DNA from: CAZDCZ01 sp964504155
GTDB lineage: Bacteria > Bacteroidota > Bacteroidia > Bacteroidales > UBA12077
Assembly (NCBI GenBank): GCA_964504155.1
Contig: CAZDCZ010000057.1
Coordinates: 1-19,045 of the forward strand
DNA length: 19,045 bases
Direction: 5' to 3'
Part shown: in pieces, positions 7,272-15,866 of the stretch
How positions within the stretch are numbered: position 1 is the first letter of the stretch
Layout: each line of letters starts with the position of its first letter
Notes under the pieces: generated by a model
Database searches by the model: none
What the model saw: the letters and a program-made list of their open reading frames with translations, nothing else
What the model was told of the DNA's origin: nothing
Translations under genes and position numbers: made by a program

Positions 7272-9174
7272 TTAAAGTTCAACTAAAATCATATCTCTGT
7301 TACCATTAAACTGTGGTGTTTGTACACCAAATATTTTTTTGGAAGTATCAACTACTTTTGATTGTACAAAATCATAAAGTTCTCCGTTTGTAATTTTGCT
7401 ATCATTATTTAAATCGGCTTCACCTTGCAAACCAAGGCATAAATAATATGTAAACAGTCCGGTTTGTGAAGGGTCAAAACCCAACGAAGTTTCATTTGCA
7501 CCTGAAGAATTAAAAACGCTGAAATTAGGATTTTTTATCCATGGAGATATTAATTTAGGTTGTATTCTAACTCCTTTAGTTGCAACAAGATTTTTAGTTG
7601 ATATTTTTTCTGAAACTCTGCTAGTTCCACTAAAACAAGCATCTAAAAATACGGTTACGCTTTTTGCTCCCAGTGCATCTAAATTCTGATATAACTTATT
7701 CAAATCATAGCCCTGAGATTCTAATCTTTCAACCTTTCCGTCTGCAGGAAATAAATAAATTTTATCACCTTTCTTGTTAGGCACTCCATACCCTGAATAA
7801 AAAACAAACAAATCTGTTTCTCCTTTTAAAATTGATTTTTGTAATTCTCCGTAGTCAGGATTAAAAATATCATCAAAAATAAAACCTGAAACTTCTTTAT
7901 CTTTAAAAATTACTACCTTTTCAATTCCGAGCCTTGTTTTAAAATACTTCTTCATAATTTCAGCATCATTTTTGGCATAAGGCGCTGGTGGCAAATCGGT
8001 GTAATTTTCCACTCCAAATATTACAGCAACTGCATTAGAACGTTTGGTTTTTGATGGGCTTACACTTGCAATGTTTTTTACTGTACCTACATTTGCAGTA
8101 AATTTATTGGAAGTATATTCGAAACGGGCAACTTGTTTTTTGATTTTATCAATATCAGCCTTTACTGTTAAGGTTTGTGTTTCGGGGGGCTTTTGATTTA
8201 ATGCTATTGGTAATTGGTATTTATTTAAACTGCCATACCCCAATTCTTCAGATAAACTCATGAATATTGGAAGTTTACTCGATGATGTTACCCGTTTATT
8301 TGGACTTACAGTTAGCCAAAATTCCTTAACTTCACCTATAGCAAAACTGCCTAATTCTCCCTTATTGTTTTCAAGATAAATATTATCGTCAGTTGTATAA
8401 ACATCGAATTTTACTTTATTAGCAATATTTTGCCCGATATTCTGAACAACCAATTTAATTTTTACTTGTTCTCCTGCTTGTAATTGTCCATCTTCTACAA
8501 TGGCTCCTGTTCCTTCTCCATTATCAACAATTTCATATCCTGAAAAAGTGAGTTTTGGCTTTTGATATTCAAGAGTATTTAAAACCAAATAAGCCGGATC
8601 CATATCGTAACCAAAATGCTCAGTTACATTTATTTTTAATTTATGCTCTGCTGTTTTAACCTTAAATTCTGCACTAATTGGAATAATAACTTCTGTTGAT
8701 TCATCAGCGTCTATGAAATATATTTTTTTGTTATCACCAATAGTAAAGTTATAATCAGAGATGTTATCACTTATAGTAACATTTAATCCCTGAGCACGTC
8801 CTTTCCCTTTATTTATTATGGCTAGTTTTAGGTTTGCTTTTTCATCAGATTCAAGGATTCCGTTTCCGTTATTGTCTTCGAAACTTAAATCAACATAGAG
8901 ATTAGGTGGTAATTCTCTTTCATATTTTGGTTCAAAACTGAACTTTTTAATACTACTCTTGAGACTACTCCGAAAACTAAAGTTGTCAATTTATAGCCGC
9001 TTATCGGATTTATAACAAACTGACGTACAGATTTATAGCTTTCAGTCTTTTTGTAAAGTTAACATCTTAGCGGCTTTTCGGAGTGGACTCACTCTTTCCA
9101 CTTATTACTTCTTGTGAAAATGAAATAATAGGGATTAGTATTATTGCAAGGATAAATAAAATAGTATTTTTCAT
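7272..9174 (-). pseudogene. Caspase-family (peptidase C14-like) exported protein, interrupted by a 130-bp MITE
   Basis: The gene starts at 9174 with a Sec signal peptide (MKNTILFILAIILIPIISFS, then QEV). It breaks after 28 codons at the element 8961-9090, which brings a frame shift and a TAA. Dropping the element and one ACTCTT copy gives 588 continuous codons to the stop at 7272. After the signal comes PPNLYVDLSFEDNNGNGILESDE, an EF-hand-like loop inside a CARDB-like beta domain. A second beta domain follows, then a C14 domain at about 335-560: VAVIFGVENY, DLFVFYSGYG and VFLDACFSG with Cys468. The catalytic His of SGHG is Tyr417 here (codon at 7788-7790), so peptidase activity is doubtful. 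Another EF-hand loop, DLNNDSKITNGE, lies near the C-terminus. An internal ATG at 8603 opens a 443-residue frame, but it begins inside a beta domain without a signal. Confidence 0.85.
8955..9096. mobile_element. 130-bp MITE (8961-9090) with 6-bp target site duplication
   Basis: The ends are GAGACTACTCCGAAAA (8961-8976) and the inverted copy TTTTCGGAGTGGACTC (9075-9090), matching at 14 of 16 positions. Both sides carry the identical hexamer ACTCTT (8955-8960 and 9091-9096), the expected target duplication. Further inside, AGCCGCT (8995-9001) and AGCGGCT (9069-9075) are also inverted. There is no coding capacity. The end facing 9090 matches the left end of the IS at 18924 at 16 of 17 bases, so the element is probably mobilised by that IS family. 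Confidence 0.88.
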
Positions 9175-9198
9175 TTCATTTTCTTTTAAATTTAATTT

Positions 9199-9229
9199 TA
9201 AAGATAATTTTTTTTTAACAACACAACAA
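9199..9229 (-). promoter_or_regulatory. Candidate promoter of the caspase-family gene
   Basis: On the minus strand TTG (9227-9229) is followed after 20 bases by TATCTTTA (9199-9206). This is close to the Bacteroidetes pattern TTTG-N19-21-TAnnTTTG, and it lies about 25 bases before the start codon at 9174. One base of the -7 box and one of the -33 box differ from consensus. Confidence 0.4.
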
Positions 9230-9323
9230 TATAACTGTGTTTTTCAGAACATAACCTGAGATAGGGATACAGCAAAAATCTCTGCCAAAATATATCAACG
9301 AACCGTTAAAATTAAAATTCAAC

Positions 9324-9353
9324 TTGCAAATTAATGCTAATATACTAATTTTG
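9324..9353 (+). promoter_or_regulatory. Candidate Bacteroidetes promoter of the sulfatase-fold gene
   Basis: TTG (9324-9326, within CTTG) is followed after 19 bases by TAATTTTG (9346-9353), a full match to TAnnTTTG. The predicted start of transcription would leave a leader of about 20 bases before the ATG at 9381. Confidence 0.5.
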
Positions 9354-9380
9354 TAACTTATAACTCTAAACACAACAGAG

Positions 9381-11213
9381 ATGAAAAACAGATTAAAATT
9401 ATTCGTATGGTACGCTTTTTTTTGGATGGCATTTTTTACTATTGCTCGTGTTTTATTCTTATTATACGAATACACTGATTCTTTTCAACTGCCTGCTAAA
9501 GAATGGGTTTTAATTATGCTTCATGGTTTAAAACTCGATATATCGGCTACTGGATATCTATTAGTCTTTGCAGGATTATTTATAACATTTACAATCCCTG
9601 TAAAAGGGAAATACTTAAATTATTTAATAACTCCATTTACAATATTATTCCTAACAATATTTAGTATAATAATAATTGGCGATTTAGAGCTATATAAAAA
9701 TTGGGGGTTCAGAATAGATACTACCCCCCTATTATATTTAAAAAACCCTAAAGAAGCAGCAGCGTCAACTCAGCTATGGCTAGAAATAGTATTACTAATA
9801 TCTACTTTTTTATTAATTGGGGGATTTTCTTATATATATAAAAAACTATTTATATTAAGAATTAAAAACTTAAAGAAACAATCGTATTTATCTTCCTTAA
9901 TATTCTTAATTATTACTGCAGCAATGATTATTCCTGTGCGAGGCGGAATAGGAATTGCTCCGATAAATACCGGAGCTGCATATTTCAGCAAAAACACATT
10001 TTCTAATCATGCTGCCATAAATGCACCTTGGAATCTTGGTTATTCATTAAGTAAAATGAATAATTCGAATAAAGAATATAAATTTTTTAAAGATTCGACT
10101 GCAGAAAAAATTTTTAGCGATATACAAAAAGAATCAGATACATATAAAAAAGTTTTAAACACTGAAAAACCTAATGTTGTAATAATATTATTAGAAAGTT
10201 TCACGTCGAAAGTAATTGGTGTATTAAACAATAAATACGATGTAACTCCAAATCTCGACAGTCTATCACGCAAAGGAATTTTATTTAATAATTTCTATGC
10301 AAATTCCGATAGAAGCGACAAAGGAATTGTAGCTATATTAAGCGGATACCCTGCACATCCGACAGCATCGATAATAAAATATCCATCGAAAACTCAAGCC
10401 CTTCCGTTTTTAAATAAATCGTTAGAAACCAATGGATACAAAACAAGTTTTTATTATGGTGGTGATATTGATTTTGCAAATATGCGCTCGTATTTTATAA
10501 ATGGAGGCTACAACGAAATTATTAGTAAAGAAGATTTTGCCCCCGAATTATATAGGACTAAATGGGGAGTTCACGATGAAGATGTACTAAAAAAATTCTC
10601 TGAAGATATAATAAATGATACCAATCGGTTTTTTAAAGTATGTTTTACCTTAAGCAGCCACGACCCTTTTGACGTTCCGATGGAAACAAAAATAAAAGGA
10701 AACAATAGAGAAAAGAAATTTATGAACTCTGTTTATTATACCGATAAATGTATTGGCGATTTTTTTAAAAAAGTAAGCAAATCAGAAATCTGGGATAATA
10801 CTTTATTTATACTCGTTGCCGACCATGGTAGTCCTCACCCCGATCATTCCCCTTCGCATACGACCGAAAAACATAAAATACCTATGATTTGGCTTGGTGG
10901 ATGCTTATCGAAAACAGATACTATTATCGAAACATTTTCGTCGCAAATGGATATTCCTTCTACTGTATTAAATCAATTAAATATAAACTCGAAAGAATTC
11001 AAATACAGTAAAAACATCTTTTCCGATTCTATTTCAAGTTATGGTTTTTATACTTATAATAATGGCTTTGGATATATTACAAAAACCAGCACAGTAATAT
11101 TTAATAACATAAGTAAAAAAACAGTAAGCAAAAATGATAAATTTGAAGAAAAGGATTTAAGAAAAGGAAAAGCAATACTTCAAATATTAACAAATGATTT
11201 TGTTAAATATTAA
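9381..11213 (+). CDS. LTA synthase/phosphoglycerol transferase-like membrane sulfatase-fold protein
   Basis: This is a 610-residue inner-membrane enzyme of the alkaline phosphatase superfamily. About five membrane helices fill residues 8-185 (near 8-30, 42-72, 80-100, 131-153 and 170-186). A periplasmic sulfatase domain runs from about 263 to 545. It opens with PNVVIILLESF, giving metal-binding Glu272, and has YANSDRSDKGIVAILSGYPA at 306-325. SSHDPFD carries His427, and LVADHG carries Asp481-His482. Relatives use Thr as nucleophile within the DR(T)D-type motif; here the position is Ser312, which could still act. In this family the enzyme moves phosphoglycerol or phosphoethanolamine groups onto envelope polymers or lipids. 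A Bacteroidota cell has no classical lipoteichoic acid, so the acceptor is unknown. The gene is a single unit, convergent with the histidine kinase. Confidence 0.88.
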   Translation: MKNRLKLFVWYAFFWMAFFTIARVLFLLYEYTDSFQLPAKEWVLIMLHGLKLDISATGYLLVFAGLFITFTIPVKGKYLNYLITPFTILFLTIFSIIIIGDLELYKNWGFRIDTTPLLYLKNPKEAAASTQLWLEIVLLISTFLLIGGFSYIYKKLFILRIKNLKKQSYLSSLIFLIITAAMIIPVRGGIGIAPINTGAAYFSKNTFSNHAAINAPWNLGYSLSKMNNSNKEYKFFKDSTAEKIFSDIQKESDTYKKVLNTEKPNVVIILLESFTSKVIGVLNNKYDVTPNLDSLSRKGILFNNFYANSDRSDKGIVAILSGYPAHPTASIIKYPSKTQALPFLNKSLETNGYKTSFYYGGDIDFANMRSYFINGGYNEIISKEDFAPELYRTKWGVHDEDVLKKFSEDIINDTNRFFKVCFTLSSHDPFDVPMETKIKGNNREKKFMNSVYYTDKCIGDFFKKVSKSEIWDNTLFILVADHGSPHPDHSPSHTTEKHKIPMIWLGGCLSKTDTIIETFSSQMDIPSTVLNQLNINSKEFKYSKNIFSDSISSYGFYTYNNGFGYITKTSTVIFNNISKKTVSKNDKFEEKDLRKGKAILQILTNDFVKY

Positions 11214-11264
11214 AATTTCAGAAGATACAATCTTTGCAAATATTTATTTTTGAATTGAACAAAG

Positions 11265-11303
11265 TATATTAAATAAGCAATATTTCTATTCTTATTTAAT
11301 ATA
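11265..11303. terminator. AT-rich bidirectional terminator between convergent genes
   Basis: TATATTAAATAAG (11265-11277) and CTTATTTAATATA (11291-11303) form a perfect 13-bp stem around a 13-base loop. An A-rich left shoulder and T-rich right shoulder let it work for both the sulfatase-fold gene and the kinase gene. The right arm overlaps the kinase's last codons and stop. The stem is almost pure A-T, so strength is uncertain. Confidence 0.55.
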
Positions 11304-14189
11304 TTTTGCTATTGTTTGGAGTAGTTCTGTTACACTCGTAGGTTTATAAATAAAGTCGCTACTTCCTGCATCAATACAATCTTGTTTTTCGTTATCGTAC
11401 AAATATGCAGTTTGAATAATTATTTTAATTTCTGGATTTTTCGATTTTATCAGCTTTGTAGCTTCTATTCCGTTCAATACCGGCATTTTAATATCCATTA
11501 AAATGATATCAACAATATTATTCTTACAATAATCAACAGCTTCTTGTCCATTTTTCACAACAACCAGCTTAGCATTAGTTTTACTAAGCATAGCTTTTAA
11601 TACTCTAATATTAGAGTACTCATCTTCGGCAATAAGAATATTTACTTTTTCCCAGTTATATATTTTCTTTATTTTATTAAATTTTTCTTTTTCATGATTT
11701 TTCTTTTTAAAAAAAACTTCGTCAGAAATAGTAAAATAAAATTTCGATCCTTTATTTATTTCTGAATCTACCCATATTTCGCCACCTAATAAATTAACTA
11801 ATTTCTTAGTTATTGTTAATCCTATACCTGTGCCACGATATAGTCTAGTATTATCGTCTTCAATTTTTCTAAAATGCTCGAATATTATTTTCTGTCTATT
11901 TTTTCTAATTCCAATTCCCGAATCTTTAACAAAAAACTCAGGCAAACCATTTTCGTTAACAGAATATCCGAATTCAATACTACCTTTTTCGGTATATTTT
12001 AACGAATTATTTATAATATGATTAAAAATTTGGTTTAATCGCAATCTATCGCTATTAATAAAGGCATTGTTTAAAAAATTATTTTTACTTAATCGTAAAG
12101 AAATATTATCTTTTCCAACAATACTCTTTTCAGAGTTAAATTTTTTATATATATCGGCTAAAAATTTGTCAAGACTAATATTTTCCTTTTTCAAAATTAT
12201 TTGCTTCGATTCAATTTTAGAAATATCAATAATATTTTCTATTAGTTTAAGCAAAGAATTACTACTATTTTTAATTTCTCTCACAAACTCTCGTCGTTCA
12301 TTAGCAGATAGATATTCATCGGTCATAAGTTCTGAAAATCCTAAAATAGCATTCATTGGTGTTCGTATTTCGTGCGACATATTTGTCAAAAACGATGTTT
12401 TTAACAAATCCGATTCTTCTGCTTTTTCTTTTGCTTCTAGAAGTTTTTTTTCTATTTTTTTCTTTTTAGAATTATCTCTGTATATTATATATATTCCAAT
12501 TTGTCCATTCTCGACTTTAATAGGAGCTCCTAATACCGATACATCAACAACAGTATTATCTTTTCTTTTTCTTTTAGTATCTTCCTTAATATATTTGCCA
12601 TTAATAACAGTTACCTTATATAAATCAGCTTCTTCCTTATGACTATCTAGAACAATTAAATTATCAATAGATTTGCCAACAGCTTCTTTTTTTGCATATC
12701 CAAATAAAGCAGTAAACTCGTTATTAATATTTAAAATAATACCATTATTATCGATTAAGGCAATAGCTTCGGGCGAGCTGTCGAATAACTCTTTAAAATG
12801 AGCTCGTTCAATTTTCAAAGCATCTTCCGACTGTTTTTTTTGTATTAATAATCCTATCTGATTAGAAATAAACCCTAAAATCTCCTTATCGTTTTTAGTA
12901 AATATTTTCTTATTATCGAACAACTGAACACCCAAAACACCTACAATAATATTATCGGCAAACAAAGGTACTCCAAGCCATTGTTTAGGTATTATATTCA
13001 AGTTTTTTAAAGTTTTATTGTCGATAAGTTCATTGATCTTATCTTCATTAAGCAATAAAGCTTCTTTATTACTTAATACTAAAGACTCTATAGAGCCTGT
13101 GCAAGGAAATGAATAATATTCTCTATTATTATTTTCTATATCCGGAACATTAAATATGTTATTTGCTTTATCGTATAAAGCAATAAAAAAGTCTTTTGAT
13201 TCGATAAAATTCGAAATATTAGTTTTAATTACTTTAAAAAACTCAAATAAATCGTTAGTTGTATTAATAGCGTTAGTAATATTGTGAATTAATGTCTGAA
13301 TTTTTTCTTGGTGTTTTTTTTCGGTAATATCTTCTCCCATTCCTATTACAAATTCGGGATTTTGTTTTTCATCATATACAGCTGTAACAGTAATGTTTAC
13401 CCATATAACTGAGCCATTTTTTTTTATATAACTTCGGTCTGTTTGATATTTTGAAATTTTTCCCGATAACAAATTTTTAATTATCTTTTTTACTACAGCA
13501 ATATCTTTAGTAGAAATAAGATTAAAATAACTCATATTTTTCAATTCTTCTTCAGAATATTCCGATATTTTACAAAAAGCCTTATTCATTTTAAGTAAGT
13601 GAAAATTGGTATCTAGTATTGTCATACCTATTCCTGCATTTTCGAAAATAGAAGAAAAAAACTGCTCACTTTTCCTTAGCGATTTTTCCACTTTTTTTTG
13701 GGTAGTAATATCAGTATGTATACCAATAATACGTTGAGGATATCCATCGGCGTTCCATTTTACAACTTTTCCTCTTGCATGCAAGCATTTATAATTGCCC
13801 GATTTTAATCTTATTCTATACTCAAATATACAATTTACTAATTTGTTTCTAAAAACATGTATTATCTGTTTTTTTACTTTATAAATATCTTCCGGATGTA
13901 TTAAATCTATCCAAGAATAATAATTTAATTTTATATCCGAGAAATTATATTCTAAAAATTCGTAATGACTTTTGCTTAAAATAAGTAATTTCTTATCCGG
14001 TATTAATTCCCAAAAACCTTCATTCCCACTTTCAAGTACCAATTCTATTCTTTCGGAACAAGAAATATTCTCTTCGTTATCAATTAAATCATCAGAGATT
14101 TTACCAATTAATTTTGCATTCTGGCTTCGTAGTTCTCGAAGCTCTTTTATTAATTGTTCTTTTGTTTTATCGTTATCAGGCTCTTTCAT
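11292..14189 (-). CDS. Soluble hybrid sensor histidine kinase (PAS-PAS-GAF-PAS-HisKA-HATPase-REC)
   Basis: This 965-residue kinase lacks membrane segments, so it senses a cytoplasmic signal. The domains in order are: a short coiled coil (about 8-30), PAS (about 50-165, PAC-like end IIGIHTDITTQKK), PAS (about 175-292, end VIGMGEDITEKK), GAF (about 300-450), PAS (about 460-577), HisKA, HATPase and receiver. The phosphoacceptor is His606 in SHEIRTPMNAILGFSEL. The ATPase domain has the N box FNHIINNSLKYT, the G1 box KDSGIGI (Asp756) and the G2 box RGTGIGLTITKKL. The C-terminal receiver starts NILIAEDEYSN, with the acceptor Asp899 in ILMDIKMPVLNG and Lys949 in the YKP motif. All catalytic motifs look intact. 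No DNA-binding output domain or separate regulator is adjacent, so it is an orphan that would signal through a phosphorelay or by binding. Targets are unknown. Confidence 0.95.
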   Translation of the reverse strand: MKEPDNDKTKEQLIKELRELRSQNAKLIGKISDDLIDNEENISCSERIELVLESGNEGFWELIPDKKLLILSKSHYEFLEYNFSDIKLNYYSWIDLIHPEDIYKVKKQIIHVFRNKLVNCIFEYRIRLKSGNYKCLHARGKVVKWNADGYPQRIIGIHTDITTQKKVEKSLRKSEQFFSSIFENAGIGMTILDTNFHLLKMNKAFCKISEYSEEELKNMSYFNLISTKDIAVVKKIIKNLLSGKISKYQTDRSYIKKNGSVIWVNITVTAVYDEKQNPEFVIGMGEDITEKKHQEKIQTLIHNITNAINTTNDLFEFFKVIKTNISNFIESKDFFIALYDKANNIFNVPDIENNNREYYSFPCTGSIESLVLSNKEALLLNEDKINELIDNKTLKNLNIIPKQWLGVPLFADNIIVGVLGVQLFDNKKIFTKNDKEILGFISNQIGLLIQKKQSEDALKIERAHFKELFDSSPEAIALIDNNGIILNINNEFTALFGYAKKEAVGKSIDNLIVLDSHKEEADLYKVTVINGKYIKEDTKRKRKDNTVVDVSVLGAPIKVENGQIGIYIIYRDNSKKKKIEKKLLEAKEKAEESDLLKTSFLTNMSHEIRTPMNAILGFSELMTDEYLSANERREFVREIKNSSNSLLKLIENIIDISKIESKQIILKKENISLDKFLADIYKKFNSEKSIVGKDNISLRLSKNNFLNNAFINSDRLRLNQIFNHIINNSLKYTEKGSIEFGYSVNENGLPEFFVKDSGIGIRKNRQKIIFEHFRKIEDDNTRLYRGTGIGLTITKKLVNLLGGEIWVDSEINKGSKFYFTISDEVFFKKKNHEKEKFNKIKKIYNWEKVNILIAEDEYSNIRVLKAMLSKTNAKLVVVKNGQEAVDYCKNNIVDIILMDIKMPVLNGIEATKLIKSKNPEIKIIIQTAYLYDNEKQDCIDAGSSDFIYKPTSVTELLQTIAKYIK

Positions 14190-14282
14190 CAGAATAACTA
14201 TTTTTTCAAGTCGATTGTAATATAAAAAGTTTTTATTGTATTAGCAATCATTTTTTTAAAAACATTAAGATATATTCGCCAT

Positions 14283-14309
14283 TATCTTAAATATCTTAAA
14301 TATCTTAAA
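14283..14309. repeat. Three 9-bp tandem repeats
   Basis: TATCTTAAA occurs three times head to tail (14283-14291, 14292-14300, 14301-14309) upstream of the kinase gene, in the divergent intergenic region. It may reflect slippage or serve as a repeated binding site. Confidence 0.6.
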
Positions 14310-14337
14310 TCCGCGAGTTAACATCTAAAGCGTTGAT

Positions 14338-14463
14338 AGTCGTCGGATAACTCTTTTATTAAAAATGAGGTAAAAATTAAATTAACGTATTGTCCGTCAA
14401 CAGGTCATCCGACGACTTGCGAATTCTAGTCATCGGGGAATTTTAATAAGTCATCAAATAACT
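14338..14463. repeat. Cluster of AGTCA-type inverted repeats
   Basis: AGTCGTCGGATAACT (14338-14352) faces GGTCATCCGACGACTT (14403-14418) as an inverted repeat with one mismatch in a 14-bp stem. Related copies follow at 14428 (TAGTCATCGGGGAA) and 14449-14463 (AGTCATCAAATAACT). TGTCATGTACTA at 14477-14488 is identical to 5817-5828. Together with the tandem repeats this fills the 424-base divergent gap 14190-14613. I see no gene there. Confidence 0.55.
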
Positions 14464-14567
14464 ATTATATTGTTTTTGTCATGTACTAAAAAATTGCATA
14501 TGAAAATATTGTTAATAGATATTTTACCTAATATTCATATTTTATCTATAAATATTTTATTTTTGTA

Positions 14568-14575
14568 GTAAGGTA
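14568..14575 (+). promoter_or_regulatory. Possible -7 box before the membrane-anchored hypothetical gene
   Basis: TATTTTTG fits TAnnTTTG and lies 38 bases before the ATG at 14614. No convincing -33 element is seen, so the call is weak. Confidence 0.25.
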
Positions 14576-14613
14576 TTTGATAAAAACTACATAATTCTAT
14601 AAAATTATTTATT

Positions 14614-15777
14614 ATGAATAAAAAAATCATAATTATTTTAAGCATATTTACAGTTTTATTAATTAGTATATTTCTGTGTTGGTTATTATGGTTTTTTCAA
14701 CCAAATAAAATCTTAAATATTTATATTCTCGACAAAACTGTACCGACACAAGAACGCACAGAACATAAATCGTTTAATTGGATTTTAAACAATAAAAAAA
14801 TAACAAAAGAAAATAACAATCTATATCAATGTAATGAAGATTATTATGGTTTTTTCCCTTTAAATTTACTTAATAAAAAATTCGATTTCAAAAGCATCAG
14901 GATAAACGAAATAAACGAAATAGCAAACAAATACGATCTTTGTTACTATACCGACACATATGGGGTATATTATAACGAATGGTACAAAAATAATACTAAC
15001 GAAAAAACACACCAAAGAGTTTACGGAGGCTTAAATCAAAACGATTATCTTCTTTTAAAAGAAATGAAGAAGAAGAAAAAACTGATTATTACAGAATTTA
15101 ATTTTTATAATGCTCCAACCAATCCATTAATACAGGAAAAATTAGAAAATCTTTTTGGTATATTTTGGAGCGGATGGACAGGTAAATATTTTAGTTCTTT
15201 AGATTCTTCGAAAAATATTGTTCCTAAATGGATTATTAAATTATACAAAGAACAAAATAATAATGCTTGGGCATATAAAAACGGAGGAATTGTTTTTGTT
15301 CATAAATTTGGTACTATAGCTATTCTTGAAAGCAAAACACACTATATAAATAACGACTTACAAATTGTAACTAAAGATAATGTTTGTAAGAAATATAATC
15401 TGCCAAAAAACATAAAATACACAAATTGGTTCGATATAAGTTATTCGGGGGTAGAAAACGAGGTATTAGCAAATTTTGAAATTTCGACAAATGCAAAAGG
15501 AGACTCAATATTAAATAAATACAATCTGAAATCAAATTTCCCTGCAATAATACAACATAAAAATGATTATTCATTTTATTATTTTTGTGGAGATTTCGCC
15601 GATAATCCTGTTTCTTTAAACTCGTCTGATTTTAAATGTTTAAATAATATTTATCCCTACTTTATCCGAAAAAATACAAAAAAAGGATTCTTTTGGAAAT
15701 ATTATCGTCCTCTTATGTCGGAGATATTAGACGATTATTATGATAAGTTGAAAGTTGATGCTTGTAATAAAAATTAA
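14614..15777 (+). CDS. Membrane-anchored hypothetical protein with alpha/beta domain
   Basis: This 387-residue protein has one N-terminal membrane anchor (residues 4-28, ending in LCWLLWFFQ), and the rest is probably periplasmic. I do not recognise a named family. The fold pattern suggests a class-I glutamine-amidotransferase-like (ThuA-type) alpha/beta domain. An opening strand, LNIYILDKTVP (34-44), is followed by NEIANKYDLCYYTDTYGVYYNEW, then KKLIITEFNFYNAPTNP and LFGIFWSGWTGKYF. A second strand set follows with GGIVFVHKFGTIAILES. No catalytic triad is obvious, so an enzymatic role is not claimed. A strand-rich C-terminal part contains YYFCGDFADNP. The protein is rich in Tyr, Asn and Trp. 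It stands alone, divergent from the kinase and about 90 bp before the nitrilase, so co-transcription with the latter is possible but unproven. Confidence 0.75.
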   Translation: MNKKIIIILSIFTVLLISIFLCWLLWFFQPNKILNIYILDKTVPTQERTEHKSFNWILNNKKITKENNNLYQCNEDYYGFFPLNLLNKKFDFKSIRINEINEIANKYDLCYYTDTYGVYYNEWYKNNTNEKTHQRVYGGLNQNDYLLLKEMKKKKKLIITEFNFYNAPTNPLIQEKLENLFGIFWSGWTGKYFSSLDSSKNIVPKWIIKLYKEQNNNAWAYKNGGIVFVHKFGTIAILESKTHYINNDLQIVTKDNVCKKYNLPKNIKYTNWFDISYSGVENEVLANFEISTNAKGDSILNKYNLKSNFPAIIQHKNDYSFYYFCGDFADNPVSLNSSDFKCLNNIYPYFIRKNTKKGFFWKYYRPLMSEILDDYYDKLKVDACNKN

Positions 15778-15866
15778 ATTTTGAACTTATAATTTTATAT
15801 TTCCCATCAGTTATACATAACATAGATAATTAAAAATATATTATTTATGTAAATTAAATAAATAAC

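Noticed and set aside
7272..8603. A complete 443-residue caspase-like gene starting at 8603
   Set aside because: The frame stays open upstream to the MITE and resumes in frame beyond it to a signal peptide. The 8603 ATG lies within a beta domain and is not a natural start.
9215..9475. Minus-strand open frame of 86 codons
   Set aside because: It overlaps the start of the sulfatase-fold gene and its promoter, and its translation is low-complexity with no recognisable domain.
12067..12642. Plus-strand open frame of 191 codons inside the kinase gene
   Set aside because: It is antisense to conserved PAS and HisKA codons. Its Phe/Leu/Ser-rich translation is the usual shadow of an AT-rich gene.
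11292..14189. Kinase and sulfatase-fold enzyme as one regulated unit
   Set aside because: The genes are convergent with a shared terminator between them, and no sequence evidence links them functionally.
14283..14309. Possible CRISPR-like array
   Set aside because: The repeats are 9 bp, in direct tandem without spacers, and only three copies; no cas genes are present.
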